Positions 53,875 to 61,483 of a stretch of DNA of 64,000 bases are shown here, one piece after another; within the stretch, counting starts at the first letter, position 1, and each line of letters opens with the position of its first letter. This stretch comes from Flectobacillus rivi (GTDB lineage: Bacteria; Bacteroidota; Bacteroidia; Cytophagales; Spirosomataceae). Where the stretch lies: positions 186,001 through 250,000 of the forward strand of contig NZ_JASHIE010000006.1 of NCBI RefSeq assembly GCF_030056655.1, given 5' to 3'. The translations under genes were made by a program, and so were the position numbers. The notes below the pieces were generated by a model. It was not told where the DNA came from, searched no databases, and saw only the letters and a program-made list of their open reading frames with translations.

Positions 53875-54067
53875 TGAGGTGTTCTCCTTCCTTGATTTTT
53901 TGGTGCTTGAGCTTTTCATTTTTTATCTTCCAGTAAACATATACCGCTGAAAGTAGGAAAAAGCCTCCTTGGGCTAAGTCTGAGAAATCGTGCATAATAA
54001 AACCCAAAAACGGGATTTCAAGTAGCATATCTGAGTCGGTGTATAAAATTGTCCTAGCTAAATTCAT
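53852..54067 (-). CDS. Small membrane protein, holin-like candidate
   Basis: This 71-aa protein has a hydrophobic helix (FSDLAQGGFFLLSAVYVYW) and a charged C-terminus (KIKNEKLKHQKIKEGEHLNEEPTDD). Size and topology fit a small holin, and it sits between the transglycosylase and the helical gene. Not proven. Confidence 0.4.
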   Translation of the reverse strand: MNLARTILYTDSDMLLEIPFLGFIMHDFSDLAQGGFFLLSAVYVYWKIKNEKLKHQKIKEGEHLNEEPTDD

Positions 54068-54746
54068 GTCGTACTCCTCGAATGGAATGTTTGATAAAAT
54101 CCTTAATCCATTCTTTGAATGATTCCCATGAATCGGGCTTGTACATGAAATAGCCTGTTAATGCAAAGAATGAGATTCCTAACACCCACAAAAGAAGCTT
54201 GCCAGTTTGGGAACTAAGCGACCCTTTCTTTTCTAAATTGTTTATGTCGTAGCCGACTGGACAAGCCTTCTGTAGGAATATTTTTACTTCTGCCACCGTG
54301 ACCACTGAATCTTTGTTGTAGTCGAGCGGATTGGCGCTGTATGCAGACGAACCTGCACGGTATAGAACCGTATTATCTGATTTACCGAAAGCAGAAGGAA
54401 AATGAACCAAGAAATACAACTGATAAGCGTCCTTGGGTACTCCTCTGCTTTTGATAGCTTGTTGTAAATAGGCTTTGACAAATGGCAACTGTTGTACATG
54501 ATTCATCTTTGCCAGTGCCGCCGTTGTCGTGCCGATGGATCGTGCGGTTGCCTCTAGGAACTGAATCAAACCCGTTGCGGTACTGCTTGGGTTCTTTGCT
54601 TGTGGATTCAGTCTTGATTCAGCCCACATCACTATCATGAGCCAGTCTGGATTGGCTATTCCCAAGTCATCACATATCGCTCTGACTGTATTTTCAAACG
54701 CAGTGCGTAGGGATGACGGGATTTTCTCAATATAGACTAGGCTCAT
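54054..54746 (-). CDS. Tail-anchored lytic transglycosylase
   Basis: This 230-aa protein from ATG 54746 has an SLT-like domain with WAESRLNPQA (catalytic Glu43) and TGLIQFLEATARSIG, then a C-terminal helix (LLLWVLGISFFALTGYFMY) after about residue 180. It is paralogous to the next gene upstream (54727-55296). Lytic transglycosylases open peptidoglycan for entry. Confidence 0.8.
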   Translation of the reverse strand: MSLVYIEKIPSSLRTAFENTVRAICDDLGIANPDWLMIVMWAESRLNPQAKNPSSTATGLIQFLEATARSIGTTTAALAKMNHVQQLPFVKAYLQQAIKSRGVPKDAYQLYFLVHFPSAFGKSDNTVLYRAGSSAYSANPLDYNKDSVVTVAEVKIFLQKACPVGYDINNLEKKGSLSSQTGKLLLWVLGISFFALTGYFMYKPDSWESFKEWIKDFIKHSIRGVRHEFS

Positions 54747-55296
54747 AAAGAATAGGTATTTTACTAGCGTATTTACGGTCTTTCTTGTGCAATTTGATTG
54801 CCTTGGTAACTGATTGCTTAAAAAAGCATTTGACATCAATTACCTCTAATTTACCATCGTGGTCACCATAAACAGTATCGAGTACTTTGTTGCCACGATA
54901 CGCTTTTTCGTGTTCCAAGGCAATGACATAACCATCACTTTTGCCCAAACAAACAGGACTGAAAACAGCTAAATACACATCGTAGGCACAATTCATTTTC
55001 CCCACGTAGGGTTTGAGATAAGGCAATACTAAATGTTCTAATTGCCACTCTCCATATTTACCTTTTACCTGGTCCAATGTGTAACCTAACCTTGCAAGTG
55101 TCGATGGTAAGCACTGAATGAGTCCGAAGGCATTGCTACTTTTATTCGTTGCTTGTGAATCGAATCTTGATTCAACCCAAATCACTAGCATGAGCCATTC
55201 AGGTTTGATTTGTAGTTTGGCTGACACCTCTCGAACTTTCGAGATAAACCCAAAGGGATTTCTAAACGTCAGCCATTCGAAAGGTAGTATTTCCAT
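54727..55296 (-). CDS. Lytic transglycosylase
   Basis: This 189-aa protein has WVESRFDSQATNKSSNAFGLIQCLPST (catalytic Glu42) and no membrane helix. It overlaps the start of the second transglycosylase by about 20 nt. Paired copies suggest two membrane-associated and free forms. Confidence 0.82.
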   Translation of the reverse strand: MEILPFEWLTFRNPFGFISKVREVSAKLQIKPEWLMLVIWVESRFDSQATNKSSNAFGLIQCLPSTLARLGYTLDQVKGKYGEWQLEHLVLPYLKPYVGKMNCAYDVYLAVFSPVCLGKSDGYVIALEHEKAYRGNKVLDTVYGDHDGKLEVIDVKCFFKQSVTKAIKLHKKDRKYASKIPILYEPSLY

Positions 55297-55297
55297 A

Positions 55298-55456
55298 TTA
55301 AATCCAACGGGAAATTAGTCTTGCGAACACAATCAACAAAATCCCTGAACCTAGCGCCGTAGCACCTAATTTCAAGGTGCTTGCTGTGTCAAATTGTACG
55401 TTGATGTTTGCGCCTACAGTACCTAGATTCCCTAAAATTCCAGATTGGTTATTCAT
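55298..55456 (-). CDS. Very small tail-anchored membrane protein, coat-like
   Basis: A 52-aa protein (ATG 55456) has an amphipathic N-terminus (NLGTVGANINVQFDTAS), one helix (GATALGSGILLIVFARLI) and a basic end SRWI. Size and topology resemble filamentous-phage coat proteins or membrane-virion minor proteins. It ends 2 nt before the next ATG. Confidence 0.6.
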   Translation of the reverse strand: MNNQSGILGNLGTVGANINVQFDTASTLKLGATALGSGILLIVFARLISRWI

Positions 55457-55459
55457 AGT

Positions 55460-55927
55460 TTAATAATTGAGTTTTAAGGTAATCATACGATTCTCCATGC
55501 GTTGCTGTTGGTCTCCACTCCATGAGAAAAGAATCTTTTTCCAACTGGTGACACGTGTCCATAAGGTAGCCGAATCCTTCTTGCCATATTTGGCATTGTA
55601 GGTTTGCACCATAGTATGAAATTGGTCATCGGTCAAAGACAAAGCTTTAATGTAGGAATCTCGCAAGTCATCCGAATTACCAAACCAACTATCAAAATAG
55701 GCGTGGAATTCTTCTACTAATGGGTTTGGATTCCAACCTTTGGGAATTCCACTTCCTGAGTCTGGCAAGGGTAATTCGAGATAGGTTTCTTCTTTGGGTT
55801 TGGTTAGCCTCTGATAGCCTAAATAGGCAATAAAGGCAAACAATACGTACCAAAAGAACCTTGATGCAGTAAGGAATTTAATTCCTGTACCAATGCCATC
55901 TACGGCTGATTTTAAAGCTCCTTTCAC
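55460..55927 (-). CDS. Membrane-anchored hypothetical late protein
   Basis: This 155-aa protein has a membrane helix (FLTASRFFWYVLFAFIAYLGYQ, about 18-40) followed by a soluble domain with DPSLTDDQFHTMVQTYNAKYG-type helices. Its start shares a base with the stop of the next gene. Virion component possible. Confidence 0.55.
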   Translation of the reverse strand: MKGALKSAVDGIGTGIKFLTASRFFWYVLFAFIAYLGYQRLTKPKEETYLELPLPDSGSGIPKGWNPNPLVEEFHAYFDSWFGNSDDLRDSYIKALSLTDDQFHTMVQTYNAKYGKKDSATLWTRVTSWKKILFSWSGDQQQRMENRMITLKLNY

Positions 55928-56640
55928 TAATTACCTCCCCTTTTAAAGATTCCACTCAATAGTTTAACGGTTACAAAACCAACAAATGCAGTAATTGCTC
56001 CCTTGATAATAAGCTCTTTTACTGACCATCCCTCACCCGTTGAAACACTGGATACTTCTACTGTTTTGGTTTCACCAGTTGAAGTGGTTTTCTGTACCGA
56101 TTTTTTGACTACTTGTACCGTTGGACTTGGTTTAACTAAAGAACAGTACTGAGCGGACACATAACCAACACCACCTAACGCTAAATTGAACTTTAAGAAG
56201 CCATTTGTTGCCTTACCATCACTCTGACCAATCAAATCACCTTTGTTGACTTGGTTTTTGATAGTAGCCGTCAAACTCGCACCGTTTCGGATTCGTACTG
56301 AATCACCTGTACAATAGTAGTTTTTAGTACCTGAAACGACTGTTGGTGTCGAAATGGCTGAAATATCTGATAACGGAACAATGACGTTAGCACGGTACTT
56401 GAGCATATAAAGAATGGGTTTGTACAACTGTACTTTTACCAACTTTGACTCTTCATATACATCTTGGATAATACCCAACTGTAGCCCATTATTCATTTTT
56501 TTGACTACATTACCAAAGTCAATTTTCGTTGGAGAATCTTCATCCCAATCAGCACCATCATACAATTTTACGTATCCGTAATTGGGAGATGCCGTCTTGA
56601 CGGACATTCCTATACGCACACTCTTTACATCAATTGCCAT
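55927..56640 (-). CDS. SH3b-domain tail-anchored protein
   Basis: This 237-aa protein has a beta domain (about 1-100), an SH3b-like region (about 105-165: YYCTGDSVRIRNGASLTATI..GVGYVSAQYC), a Thr/Ser-rich linker and a C-terminal helix (ELIIKGAITAFVGFVTVKLL). SH3b domains bind cell walls, so it may attach to peptidoglycan. Confidence 0.68.
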   Translation of the reverse strand: MAIDVKSVRIGMSVKTASPNYGYVKLYDGADWDEDSPTKIDFGNVVKKMNNGLQLGIIQDVYEESKLVKVQLYKPILYMLKYRANVIVPLSDISAISTPTVVSGTKNYYCTGDSVRIRNGASLTATIKNQVNKGDLIGQSDGKATNGFLKFNLALGGVGYVSAQYCSLVKPSPTVQVVKKSVQKTTSTGETKTVEVSSVSTGEGWSVKELIIKGAITAFVGFVTVKLLSGIFKRGGN

Positions 56641-56659
56641 ACTGATTTTGTGTAAATAG

Positions 56660-56686
56660 AAGGACTCTATCTTTTACAGAGTCCTT
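56660..56686 (-). terminator. Terminator
   Basis: AAGGACTCT (56660-56668) pairs with AGAGTCCTT (56678-56686), after the gene 56698-57246. It separates a likely high-expression unit of the genes at 56698-58263 from the rest. Confidence 0.7.
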
Positions 56687-56697
56687 CCAAGGTTTTA

Positions 56698-57246
56698 TTA
56701 ATCTTCGTCGTTTGACTTCAAAGCTTTGTAGCCAAAGTACACTGCAATTGCTACTACACCTGCAATCAACCAGTTAACTGGCTTTTTGTAGAATGGGGTT
56801 GTTGTATCTGAGCCACTACCTGTTTCTGAGCCACCTTTGGATGAACCACCAAAAAGTTCTTTTAAAGTGTCCTCTGTTGATTTTTCAGTAAAAGGAACAT
56901 TTGAGATGTTACCTTTACCATCGGTGTAGATACCGATTTCCTTGTTTGTATCGATTGCGTAAACTTTACCAACTGATGCAACTTGGTTGAGTGCATACAC
57001 TTGGATTTGCTTAATGTAATCTTTGATGGCTGGCATATCCAACCAACCAGAGCCTGTAATCATCTCCTGTGTCAGTGGCCCCCATGCGTTGGTTGAGCTA
57101 TGCTTTGCGAATGATACTTTAGTACCGTTAAAATCTACTAAAGCGTAAGTCCAAACGGAATTGTCGCCGAAATCACAGGCAAATAGTACTTCGCCTTGCT
57201 TCACTGAACCTGAAGCGTGAATGTTAATTAATGAAGCTGTTCCCAT
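56698..57246 (-). CDS. Tail-anchored virion-type protein
   Basis: This 182-aa protein has a soluble beta-rich domain (VSFAKHSSTNAWG, IKDYIKQIQVYALNQVASVGKVYAID), a Gly/Ser linker and a C-terminal helix (VNWLIAGVVAIAVYFGYKAL). It follows the two capsid candidates and is ended by a terminator. Minor virion protein likely. Confidence 0.6.
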   Translation of the reverse strand: MGTASLINIHASGSVKQGEVLFACDFGDNSVWTYALVDFNGTKVSFAKHSSTNAWGPLTQEMITGSGWLDMPAIKDYIKQIQVYALNQVASVGKVYAIDTNKEIGIYTDGKGNISNVPFTEKSTEDTLKELFGGSSKGGSETGSGSDTTTPFYKKPVNWLIAGVVAIAVYFGYKALKSNDED

Positions 57247-57284
57247 TATAGGTTTAGAATTTAAAAGTTGAAATTGAAAATTGT

Positions 57285-57731
57285 TTAAAGTGCGGGGACA
57301 TCAATGTTGTTGTCTTCTAAAATGTTTACCAGTTTTTTAGCGTAGGCAATCATTCTAATCAAGGTAGTGTCCTGTAATTGAGCTTGAGGCTCTATATAAC
57401 CCGTAGCATCAAACTCAGTAGAGTTGAATTGGGTGTATTCCATTGCCGTTGCGGTGGCTTTTAACCCTACCGCAATTAACTCGGAGTCACTGGCTAATTT
57501 GGTTAGGTCACCTGAGGTAAAGCCATTGAGATAAGTAACCTTACTGACAATAGTGGAGTGAGTAAAATACTCTCTGCCTACGGGTACAAGTTTGTTGGCT
57601 AGGTTACTGGCAAACAATAGGGCTACATACAAGCCGTTCTTTCGAACAATTTTGATAGTACGAGCCACCCCATCGTTGTAGTTGACACTAGCAACAGTGT
57701 CTTGATTTTGATACTGTTTTGCGAAAACCAT
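57285..57731 (-). CDS. Candidate small capsid protein B
   Basis: This 148-aa soluble protein from ATG 57731 has no membrane helix. It is beta-rich with SVNYNDGVARTIKIVRKNGLYVALLF and a long C-terminal helical end (IRMIAYAKKLVNILEDN). It lies next to the similar-sized 57766-58263 protein in a terminator-closed unit. A small jelly-roll capsid is a hypothesis only; no family match is known to me. Confidence 0.45.
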   Translation of the reverse strand: MVFAKQYQNQDTVASVNYNDGVARTIKIVRKNGLYVALLFASNLANKLVPVGREYFTHSTIVSKVTYLNGFTSGDLTKLASDSELIAVGLKATATAMEYTQFNSTEFDATGYIEPQAQLQDTTLIRMIAYAKKLVNILEDNNIDVPAL

Positions 57732-57765
57732 TATCTTAATCGTTAATAGATGAATAATTGGGCAA

Positions 57766-58263
57766 TTAAGCGTAAACCACTTCGATTTCGACTTCAATTG
57801 ACGAAAGCAATTTCAAATACATCGCCTTGTCTGGAGTCATCGTTTGATTTACTGGATAGATGAAAGAGCCACCTTTTTCATGTACGGCTTCAATCTCCAC
57901 ACGTTGAGCCTTTTTGAAGCGGTCAACGGTTTCAATGACTAACTTTTGCTCAATCTGTTTGAGTTGATTGAAGTTGGATTTGACTCTGATTCGAACACCG
58001 TGAATCATTGGAGGATAGGCTAAATCATAATCCAAGGTGTGTTGGATTAGTTCTCCCAAAGCAGTTGCCGTAATTTCAGAATCACCGTCCACAGCTTTAA
58101 AAGCCCCATCGGTCAGCACTTTACCAACTAAAAGATTTTTAGAAGCTAAACCACCAATAAGGCAAACATTACAGTCTCCCTCTGAGTTTTTCAACTTGTA
58201 CTTTAAGGATTTGTTGGTGTCTGAAGCACTTTCCCCTGATGGAGATAGGTTTACATTTTCCAT
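57766..58263 (-). CDS. Candidate small capsid protein A
   Basis: This 165-aa soluble protein from ATG 58263 has no membrane helix. It has beta-rich segments (LKYKLKNSEGDCNVCLIGGL, IHGVRIRVKSNF, EIEVVYA). It is the first gene of the unit, separated from the ATPase region by module D. Adjacent small non-membrane proteins are typical of capsid pairs in membrane-containing tailless viruses. Confidence 0.45.
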   Translation of the reverse strand: MENVNLSPSGESASDTNKSLKYKLKNSEGDCNVCLIGGLASKNLLVGKVLTDGAFKAVDGDSEITATALGELIQHTLDYDLAYPPMIHGVRIRVKSNFNQLKQIEQKLVIETVDRFKKAQRVEIEAVHEKGGSFIYPVNQTMTPDKAMYLKLLSSIEVEIEVVYA

Positions 58264-58411
58264 AAAAATAGGTTTAAAATTGATTTGTTTTTTCAAATGA
58301 ACAGGACAAAGATACAATGGTAAAAGGGGGCAAAAGGACAAAAACGCCCTAGTACGACGCTCGAAGTATCTAGTCTGGAGTAAATGCGATGTAATAGGGA
58401 GTTAATTTTTT

Positions 58412-58536
58412 GATAGCAATATTTTGAGCACTGTTGTCTGCTCAGCTGTGGATCTGTCAAATCCTAATGGAAATTTGATAGCAAAATAAAAGACCAGGGA
58501 AAACTGCAGAAGGAAAAGGAGCTGTTTTTTGATAGC
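58412..58536 (+). repeat. Three-box module D
   Basis: On the + strand boxes start at 58412, 58477 and 58531, spaced 65 then 54 bp (the reverse order of A and B). The 65-spacer contains GAGCACTGTTGTCTGCTC, and the 54-spacer contains AAAGACCAGGGAAAAC and CTGCAG. It reads opposite to the flanking genes and is not next to a start codon. It occupies most of the 312-bp gap between the capsid candidates and 58576-58833; the rest holds nothing else I see. Confidence 0.8.
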
Positions 58537-58575
58537 AAAACACTTTAGTGGTTAGACAGCTCCTTTTCGAGAAGA

Positions 58576-58833
58576 CTACTTGGTGAGAAAATTACTATCA
58601 GGAATCCGAAAGACTTCTGTATAGATATAATACATGGCAGGGTAAGGTATCTTTTTTCTTAACTGTGGATTGTCAGGGTCAAAGCCTAGGCTTTTTAGTT
58701 TCTCTGAGTGAGCATCAACCCTCAAACAATCCATCAAGTATGGTATATCGGCTTTGATGTTTTTATCTGAGCCAGTCGTTATGTTCAAACTCTTACAAAT
58801 ATCTGTGAGCGTTGAGGGTTGAAAACTAATCAT
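58576..58833 (-). CDS. Small hypothetical protein
   Basis: This 85-aa protein without membrane segment (MISFQPSTLTDICKSLNITTG) is not recognised. It precedes the module D region. Confidence 0.5.
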   Translation of the reverse strand: MISFQPSTLTDICKSLNITTGSDKNIKADIPYLMDCLRVDAHSEKLKSLGFDPDNPQLRKKIPYPAMYYIYTEVFRIPDSNFLTK

Positions 58834-58851
58834 AGTGGTTAGGTACTCTTT

Positions 58852-59136
58852 TTATGATTTTAGAATAGGCGTAAATCCAATATCAAGTTTGGAAACTTCG
58901 TCTCTGGTTAAGCCTCCGTTTCCGTATCGGGCTTCATTGAGCTTGAGACCCCGACGGTTACAATAGTGCTGCATAGTAGATTGCTCTGTATTGTGGACAG
59001 GTGCTTCAAGGGAATAGGGGTTTCTAAACATACTTGGGTTGATTAGATGTGAGCGAGAGTCCTTTCTTTCTGCCAATTGGCAAACTATATACCCTAGAGA
59101 AAGGACTACAAAAAGAATGAGCAATAGGTTTAGCAT
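58852..59136 (-). CDS. Membrane-anchored small protein
   Basis: This 94-aa protein begins with a membrane helix (LLLILFVVLSLGYIVCQL) and has a basic/Tyr-rich soluble part. Function unknown, co-directional with the ATPase unit. Confidence 0.55.
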   Translation of the reverse strand: MLNLLLILFVVLSLGYIVCQLAERKDSRSHLINPSMFRNPYSLEAPVHNTEQSTMQHYCNRRGLKLNEARYGNGGLTRDEVSKLDIGFTPILKS

Positions 59137-59212
59137 CGTGTTTTCAATTTATGATTTCGTGTTTTCGTCTCCAAAGCCGTTTGCAGGTGGGGACTTGTTG
59201 GGTAGAATCTTT

Positions 59213-59695
59213 TTAGTTTTCATCGTAATTCCTTGCTAATTCAAGGATGGCGTGTTTTGAATCAATATCAAGCTCATCGTATATACTTTTGTCCTTTTGG
59301 ATGATACTTGCAAGTCTGAAAACATCCATGTTTTCAAATTCCTCAAAAGGTTTATCAAAGTTTTCTTCAACGACCAAATCCAGAATACCTTCGTCAATTC
59401 CTACTTGAGATAAGAAAACATCCCGTTTCTCACATGATTTCATGATTACGAACCCAATGGTTGTGTTTTGGGATTCCTGATTGATGTTTTCGTGGCTTGT
59501 TGTAATATTCTGGATGTTTTCAAGAATGTTTTCGTTCACGTTTTCGTGCTTGTTTTCATCACGTTTTCGTTTCAAATGACCAAAAATCGCTGAAAACGTA
59601 AGGACGATTATTCCTACAATGGCAAAAACAATCAGTAGTATTTTGGAGATAAAGCCGTAATTCCAGCCTTCATCTTCGTCTTGAAATGCACTCAT
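59213..59695 (-). CDS. Membrane protein rich in Glu-Asn pairs
   Basis: This 160-aa protein has one helix (ILLIVFAIVGIIVLTFSAIF, about 20-40) and a soluble part with dense EN pairs (HENVNENILENIQNITT). Each EN is mostly coded GAAAAC, part of the hexamer bias of this region. It directly follows the ATPase gene. Confidence 0.6.
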   Translation of the reverse strand: MSAFQDEDEGWNYGFISKILLIVFAIVGIIVLTFSAIFGHLKRKRDENKHENVNENILENIQNITTSHENINQESQNTTIGFVIMKSCEKRDVFLSQVGIDEGILDLVVEENFDKPFEEFENMDVFRLASIIQKDKSIYDELDIDSKHAILELARNYDEN

Positions 59696-59702
59696 ATAGG
59701 TG

Positions 59703-60410
59703 TTATTTAGGATTGAACTCTAATTTCTGTTTGGCAAATGGAAAATACTCTTTTCCATTGAGCCATTCTACCGTGTTTTCATTGCGAATGCCGACCCGAT
59801 ATTCTTCTTTGTCAAAATAGCGAGTAGTCCATTTTTGGTTCTCTGGTCGCTTCGTGTTTTCTTTCGCAATATCAAATAACAGATAGGCAATTTCTTTGCG
59901 GGGTTGCACCTTGGTTGGCAAGTCATTGAAATCATCACTGGTCTCTTTAAGGACCAACATATTCATCATCTTGAGCAAATCGGGTGAAACCTCTGTACCT
60001 CCAAAATAGTGAAACTGTAATAGCAATTCCAGACCATTGTTTTTGGGTGTTTTCAGAAGCTGTTTTTGTGCCTTGGTCATTGTACCAGAGCCAAAGAAAC
60101 TCCCTGCATCATCGTAAATCACTACCGCATTTTTGACATAATTCGAACAGAAGTGAGAAAACTTGTCATAGTCATCACTTTGGATTTTTACGACCGCATC
60201 TTTGGGTAAAGTTTTCTGCAAATCTTCCATTTGAATCACCTTGGTGATGTCACTGTACGAACTATTATTGGAGTGGTCGTAAACGATAATCCGTTTGGGA
60301 TTTTTACGATATGCACCGACTCGAAAGTCTAATGATAATTCTAGGGCTTCATGGGTTTTACCTGTGTTTCTAGTACCAAAGAAGCCCCAAACATTTCCCT
60401 TCTGATTCAT
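59703..60410 (-). CDS. Zot/FtsK-HerA-like packaging ATPase
   Basis: This 235-aa P-loop ATPase has Walker A GTRNTGKT (12-19) and a Walker B-like AVVIYDDAG (D100, D101), then KNNGLELLLQFHYFGG with a Gln sensor-like position. This matches the small ATPases that translocate DNA in inoviruses (Zot-like) and in tectivirus/corticovirus-type virions. Directly adjacent to the 60411-61046 gene (1-nt spacing). The best single marker that this is a tailless virus. Confidence 0.72.
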   Translation of the reverse strand: MNQKGNVWGFFGTRNTGKTHEALELSLDFRVGAYRKNPKRIIVYDHSNNSSYSDITKVIQMEDLQKTLPKDAVVKIQSDDYDKFSHFCSNYVKNAVVIYDDAGSFFGSGTMTKAQKQLLKTPKNNGLELLLQFHYFGGTEVSPDLLKMMNMLVLKETSDDFNDLPTKVQPRKEIAYLLFDIAKENTKRPENQKWTTRYFDKEEYRVGIRNENTVEWLNGKEYFPFAKQKLEFNPK

Positions 60411-61046
60411 CTAGGTGATTTTTTCTTTAATTTTACGAAATACCTTTACAGTGAAATTGGATAAAGCCTCTGGATGGTGAGCGATAAGGCTTGAACTCAT
60501 CATAATGACCAAATCTCTAATCATGGAAGATTTTGAAGGCAATCGGTATTTTCCTTCACGAGCTTTCTTTTTGAGGTCTTCCAAAATGACTGTTTTCACA
60601 AACTTTCGAATCACGTCAGTATCTTCCAGTCCTTCATCTGCTAAGATGTTCTTCTTTTGCTCGACTCTTTTCTGTGCTGACTTTACTTCGTCGCTCATTT
60701 GAATCTTTCCCGATTCAAAATCTTCAACAAGCTTTTCATCTCCACTTTCGGTAGCCATCTCAGCCACGACATTTCGTAGCACACCCGTACCCGTTTTTAC
60801 GTAGCTGAAGATTAACTCTGTTTCTAACTCAGCGTTACCCTCCAAAATCGAGTTTTCAATCACTGGCACGTATGAAGGTGTGAGAATCTGCGTAGGTGGC
60901 TTAAATGGATTCTCAAAAATACCCTCTGACACGGAAGGTGCAGGAGGTTCTGCTACTCTTTCAGGGGTAGAATTCAGTGAGGTCAGAATACTATTTCCCG
61001 TTCTTAATCCCTCATTTATTTTTCTTAATTCGTCTGCAAAACTCAT
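60411..61046 (-). CDS. Hypothetical ATPase-linked protein
   Basis: This 211-aa protein is charged, with a helical coiled-coil-like middle (EVKSAQKRVEQKKNILADEGL) and hydrophobic C-terminal helix (DLVIMMSSSLIAHHPE). It ends one base before the ATPase start. Possibly a partner of the packaging ATPase. Confidence 0.5.
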   Translation of the reverse strand: MSFADELRKINEGLRTGNSILTSLNSTPERVAEPPAPSVSEGIFENPFKPPTQILTPSYVPVIENSILEGNAELETELIFSYVKTGTGVLRNVVAEMATESGDEKLVEDFESGKIQMSDEVKSAQKRVEQKKNILADEGLEDTDVIRKFVKTVILEDLKKKAREGKYRLPSKSSMIRDLVIMMSSSLIAHHPEALSNFTVKVFRKIKEKIT

Positions 61047-61048
61047 AG

Positions 61049-61483
61049 CTACGATTTTACGTGGTTGACTCCTTTCTTACCTAAATAAGTAGTTACCTTA
61101 GATAATCCAAGGTTGAGGAAAAATGAAAACACAAGCTTTCTCTTATTTGAAATCCATGTTTTCATTTGACCAATCAATGTTTTCCTACCTTCCCATTCGA
61201 TGATAAACTTTTCAAAAACTGGACGCAAAGCAGGTTCAAAATCAATCATCCCGTTTTCGCGGAGGCATCCCGAAAGACTCAGGTATCTACCAATTATGTC
61301 TAGTTTGATTTCATTGTTGAAAACAGCGTTTTCGTAGGCTTTTCGCTTTGCCATAAGTGCTAAGGCATCGTCTGAAAACACTTGGAATTCTTCGTAGGTC
61401 ATTGCCCCATGACTATGATAACTTACAATGTTTTCATGCTCATCTAGGGTCACTGTTGCCAGTATTTGCTTCATAGTTTTCAA
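61049..61483 (-). CDS. Hypothetical protein with hydrophobic C-terminus
   Basis: This 144-aa protein (ATG 61483, or 61474) overlaps the end of the next gene by 44 nt. It is helical, with a hydrophobic C-terminal KLVFSFFLNLGLSKVT segment. Unknown; in the ATPase transcript. Confidence 0.5.
   Translation of the reverse strand: MKTMKQILATVTLDEHENIVSYHSHGAMTYEEFQVFSDDALALMAKRKAYENAVFNNEIKLDIIGRYLSLSGCLRENGMIDFEPALRPVFEKFIIEWEGRKTLIGQMKTWISNKRKLVFSFFLNLGLSKVTTYLGKKGVNHVKS

Noticed and set aside
41865..58263. Tailed-phage late block
   Set aside because: Transglycosylase, spanin and spike genes exist in tailed phages too, but portal, terminase, tail tube and tape measure are absent.
59149..59223. 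24-codon ORF starting in an ATGA overlap after 59213
   Set aside because: Too short and composition uninformative; only the overlap supports it.
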